A stretch of 64,000 nt of DNA, taken from Liolophura sinensis. Its lineage: Eukaryota > Mollusca > Polyplacophora > Chitonida > Chitonidae. The stretch lies in contig NC_088304.1 of assembly GCF_032854445.1 (NCBI RefSeq), positions 27,349,732 through 27,413,731 of the forward strand, read 5' to 3'. Below are positions 60,715 through 64,000 of this stretch, one piece after another (positions within the stretch are counted from its first letter, which is position 1; every line of letters starts with the position of its first letter). The position numbers were made by a program, and so were the translations under genes. The notes beneath the pieces were generated by a model that saw nothing but the letters and a program-made list of their open reading frames with translations, was not told where the DNA came from and did no database searches.

Positions 60715-61031
60715 CTATAGGGATACAAGTGGATTTGGAACAGGAAAACTCATACGAGTATTATAAATGGGCCACAAAAGGTATTTGCTAACTACAAGTC
60801 TATGGATGCCGGTTAGAGTAAACGACTGCGGAATAACTCCTGCAACATATATGCAAAAAAAGCATTCCAAGATTTGGTTCACAAAGAGGCGAAAAACAAA
60901 AGAAAAAAACATCGCGAATGTGAATCAATTCCCTCCAATCTGTTGTTTGTGCTAACAATTTTACAATTCATCATATCATGATAGATGTACGCTAAATAAA
61001 TACAGGAGCATTTTACGAAGTTTGAACTCAC

Positions 61032-61162
61032 CTGGTGAAACACATTATGTTCAATGGTAACACTTGCGTACTGGTCATCTAACATGATGCCCCTCACAGG
61101 TGCCCCATGGAAATGACGCAACACGTAATGTACGTAATTCTCGTTGATGACGTTGTCAGTGT
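61032..61162 (-). pseudogene. paralog C, exon-14-like piece
   Basis: - strand: DNVINENYVHYVLRHFHG, VRGIMLDDQYASVTIEHNVF then HQ and donor CAG|GTGAGT. About two thirds identical to exon 14 of A and B. Acceptor TTTCAG|AC makes 131 nt rather than 129, so phase differs. No other exons of this copy were found; the 5' side holds repeats. Confidence 0.8.
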
Positions 61163-61559
61163 CTGAAACAGACACGTAAAGATAAGTTACACTCTGTATC
61201 GCAATGACGAAGATAGTTTAACTCATTTATTATCTGGCTCACACTTTCTTTAATAATTAACACTTGTTGCTCAGAACATTGAACGATTTCATGTAAGCTT
61301 TAAGGTTTCTTCAATAGTTAAATCTGATGTTGATCAGAATATATCCGATAAATCAATGAGTGTTATCGGTTTGTTACACTTGGGCACTGACCTGACTAAA
61401 TAAGACGTCGATGACAACTCCGACACACCAACTTTAACTATCATTGGAAACGCCGTTCATTCACGAGCTCAAACCATGCATCTGCTCACATTTTTTTTGT
61501 TTTTGTTTCGTTTTTCTGTCCGTTGATATCAAGGATAAAGTCGTACGCGTTGCTTTATG

Positions 61560-62393
61560 TCACAGATGTTACGAACACATTTTTTAAATATTGTATTATA
61601 TTTTTATTTGTTCTTTAGTAAGTGTCTCACCTACGTTTTTTCAACTTTACACGTTACAGCCTGCACTGTAGTTCAGTCGAGCGTTCTCGAGGTTTCGGTG
61701 TTTGTGAGTTTGTACGTTTATGATCAAACCATCCAGAATTTTCTTTACGCTAATCTATAAATACAAGCGATAGAGTTGTGCAGCTCGCAGTCATTTACTC
61801 AAGTCTTAAGAGCAACGTCGTCCACTGTGGAAGATTTTGCTTTCGGGACATCGCCTTTCACGACATTCGTCATTGGTACTCCGTTTTCTGTACTTAGTAC
61901 TTGGTGAACTTGTGTTTTGCCACTTGCTAATTTTTTGAGACATTATTTAGGAGCTTGTATCGCTTATGGTGTCTTCGTGCCATTACGTACATTTCACCCC
62001 AGTTTTGAGAAGGCAGTCGGGGAAGAATAAACCTTCCTCAGCGTGCCGTGCTCACTACAGCTGGTCACTTATCGGGATGTCATCCTTCGATTTGGGAATA
62101 CCTCTTAACTGTGGTTTCCATTTTTTACGTGGACTGACTCGAATTTGGAAGCCAGAATATTCCACCCAGATTTGGACTACATATTTTTGTAATTATTCTT
62201 ATGGTTTTGTATATTATGGTCAATTGTATTATTTGTCTATTTTGTTCAAATATATGTGTTGAATTTATTATAGCGTCTTCGTGTTTCAACGTTTGGTCTT
62301 GTGTAAGACCTATCGATGATCTAAGGGTTGAACAAGCCAGTTTCTTCTCATCTTTACTTTCCGATAGTGGTACTCTCGGAGACTCTTTGAGAT
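61560..62393 (+). repeat. diverged dispersed repeat, related to the 33.4-34.0 kb insertion
   Basis: Shares TTTAAATATTGTATTATATTT, ATTACGTACATTTCA and GCGTCTTCGTGTTTC with 33355-33993 in the same order. Has TATAAATACAAG near 61757. Interrupted at its right end by the solo LTR. Confidence 0.55.
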
Positions 62394-63404
62394 TGTTATG
62401 TATGACTATTTAACGTTTTCATGTACTGTTAGTCTGCGGACCTTTGTGAAAGCATAACAGGCCCTGTTATATATGTACAGCGCGGACCTGGTGGAAAGCA
62501 CCTTGTTCAAGGCTTTGTTTATTTCACTGGCTGTTCATTGGCTGTTAATTCTGTGTTTAAAAATAGTTGAATACACCTGGGACGTATATAAGCCGTGTTT
62601 TCTGTGCAGAGTGGAGGTATTTTTGCTGCATCCACTGGGAGCCAGGAGAGAGTGCGACGCTCTCGTATCGAGTCCATTATATTTATATGAGCTGGTGATG
62701 CCAGTTTTATTTGGGAGGACAGATTTTTATGCCGGCACCGTTTGTGTACCACAGTAGTACTGATGTCTGGTTTATGTGAATTTCTGCGAAAGTCACGTTT
62801 ATTGATGTTCGGATCTTTATTATGATTATACAGTGTGGACTGTGTAATTTGTTTAACACGCTGACCTCACCTGACCGACAAGGTCGTCAAGGACTCTAAA
62901 CTGAAGTTTTCAGTTTTGCAAAGGACGTTCGTTCTGCCACAAGGTGACATTACTCTACGTCTGTGAACGGCTCGTTTGTGAGCTTCTGCGGGAGCTGTGA
63001 CTGTTCTAAAGTGGATTATACCTCCATGCTTGTATTTACCCTGTGTTGTGCTCTGCGGGTGTGACGTCATTCAAAGGCTTGACTGTTCCAGTTCTGTGTA
63101 ACCTGTGTACTGTGTTCGCGTTCGCTAACCTGGCGAAGTACCTGTCTGGGACAATTTGTGACTTGTGTGAATTGTGTGTTTATCCCATGGTCTTTACGTT
63201 GGATCTCCTGGAACACGTTCCTTGGGATGCAAAGGTGAACTGGAAACTTTTAAAGACCGGTAATACTGATGTGTGTTTTTTTATGTTGTTGTTGTTGAAC
63301 TGTCTGTAAAACTGTACGTCTCACTTTATATATAAAGCCATTGTTTACATTGTAATATTGAGTCACTGAGTCTGTTTTCTGTTGCTGTTTTCAATACCGT
63401 AACA
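62394..63404 (+). mobile_element. solo LTR of the nested (Gmr1-like) family
   Basis: 1011 bp, TGTTATG to CGTAACA, closely matching the LTR at 26247-27259. Flanked by AGAT at 62390-62393 and 63405-63408, a perfect 4-bp target duplication. GTATATAAGCC near 62586 fits a TATA box. An 88-codon open frame (63043-63309) is probably incidental. Confidence 0.88.
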
Positions 63405-64000
63405 AGATCTACTTATCTAAAACCGTGTCAACACGGTGCAATTATTCAGCCAACCCGTAGAATTGGGCTAGTCCAATGAAGAAAAGGACATGCGCTATTA
63501 AACGCGATTGTAGCATTCGACAAAACACATCGCGACTTTATTTCATGCTAAATTAATGCATGACATGGCTGTTTGCTCTTTATTGGACAGTGCGGTCTTC
63601 AGCGATATGGGTCTTTTTGGTCTAACTCTAATCTCACAGTATATGGCTTATAATTTAAAGTAAATTCAAATACAATTACTGATCATTAGTGAATTCTACC
63701 CGATTTTTGCCCCTCTTAAAGCGGTAAATGCCACATCGTCTTTTTCCCTTTAATGTCAACCTCTAGAATATCCCCAACTTCAACTGCAACAAACCAGTAA
63801 AATATCTGTTTAAAGGTAAAAATGAAATAAAAATCTCAAAAGATTTTTCATAATGTGTTACTTCTTGGACTCTGGATTAGCTTGTCCTATCAACTGAATT
63901 TGACATTTTAATAATTGTTGTAAAAAAAAACAAAAAACAACGGAGTATAACACATTTTACACTTAGTGCATTCCTAAGATCATGTTGTTTTTTTCTGTTT
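63405..64000. other. right end, nothing recognised
   Basis: AT-rich, no open frame, repeat or splice structure that I can support. Confidence 0.6.

Noticed and set aside
63043-63309. 88-codon open frame, also present at 26342-26611
   Set aside because: It lies wholly inside the LTR and is conserved because the LTR copies are recent, with no domain evidence.

Overview
This window is eukaryotic nuclear DNA, most likely from a lophotrochozoan and probably a mollusc. The reasons are small GT-AG exons scattered through long AT-rich introns, several tRNA-derived SINE families, Ty3/gypsy-type and Penelope-like retroelements, abundant minisatellites and a scaffold gap of exactly 200 N. The species assignment is inference.

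The main content is one gene family present as a very large inverted duplication. Gene A (+ strand, coding 2460-23381) has 23 exons that I could join without a stop into a 947-residue secreted protein. It has a signal peptide, an N-terminal YVSP-type start, a right-handed parallel beta-helix core and a C-terminal run of four-cysteine repeats. Gene B (- strand, coding 55648-31518) has the same 23 exons, the same phases and the same exon lengths except exon 5. That exon carries frame-breaking indels and a stop, so B is either a young pseudogene or makes a protein without exon 5, which is frame-neutral to skip. Homology between the arms runs from about 950 to about 24000 and from about 58715 back to about 30900. 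It includes the upstream regions, a MITE-like element, shared SINEs and an intronic minisatellite. A third, older relative is left as two exon-like pieces on the - strand at 60570-61162, so this is a gene-family cluster.

The roughly 7 kb spacer between the arms (24.0-30.9 kb) is filled by nested, decayed LTR retrotransposons on the - strand. The outer one (24435-30081) has short LTRs, Gag with zinc knuckles, protease and integrase, but no RT. Inside it lies part of a second element (26247-about 28690) whose integrase lies before RT/RNase H, an order known for Gmr1-like Ty3/gypsy elements. A solo LTR of this second family stands at 62394-63404 with a 4-bp target-site duplication. Gene B's introns also hold a degenerate Penelope-like element (36735-39316), a second 3' fragment of it (49137-49846) and a 0.64 kb insertion. 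Intron 17 of gene A holds a 745-bp solo LTR that B lacks.

Both copies keep nearly all splice sites and their polyadenylation signals. They differ at the promoter: B has a clear TATA box where A does not. Their protein divergence is very uneven by exon (0% in exon 22, 28% in exon 3), which suggests gene conversion between the arms or strong selection differences. No bacterial gene, CRISPR array or functional RNA gene was found.
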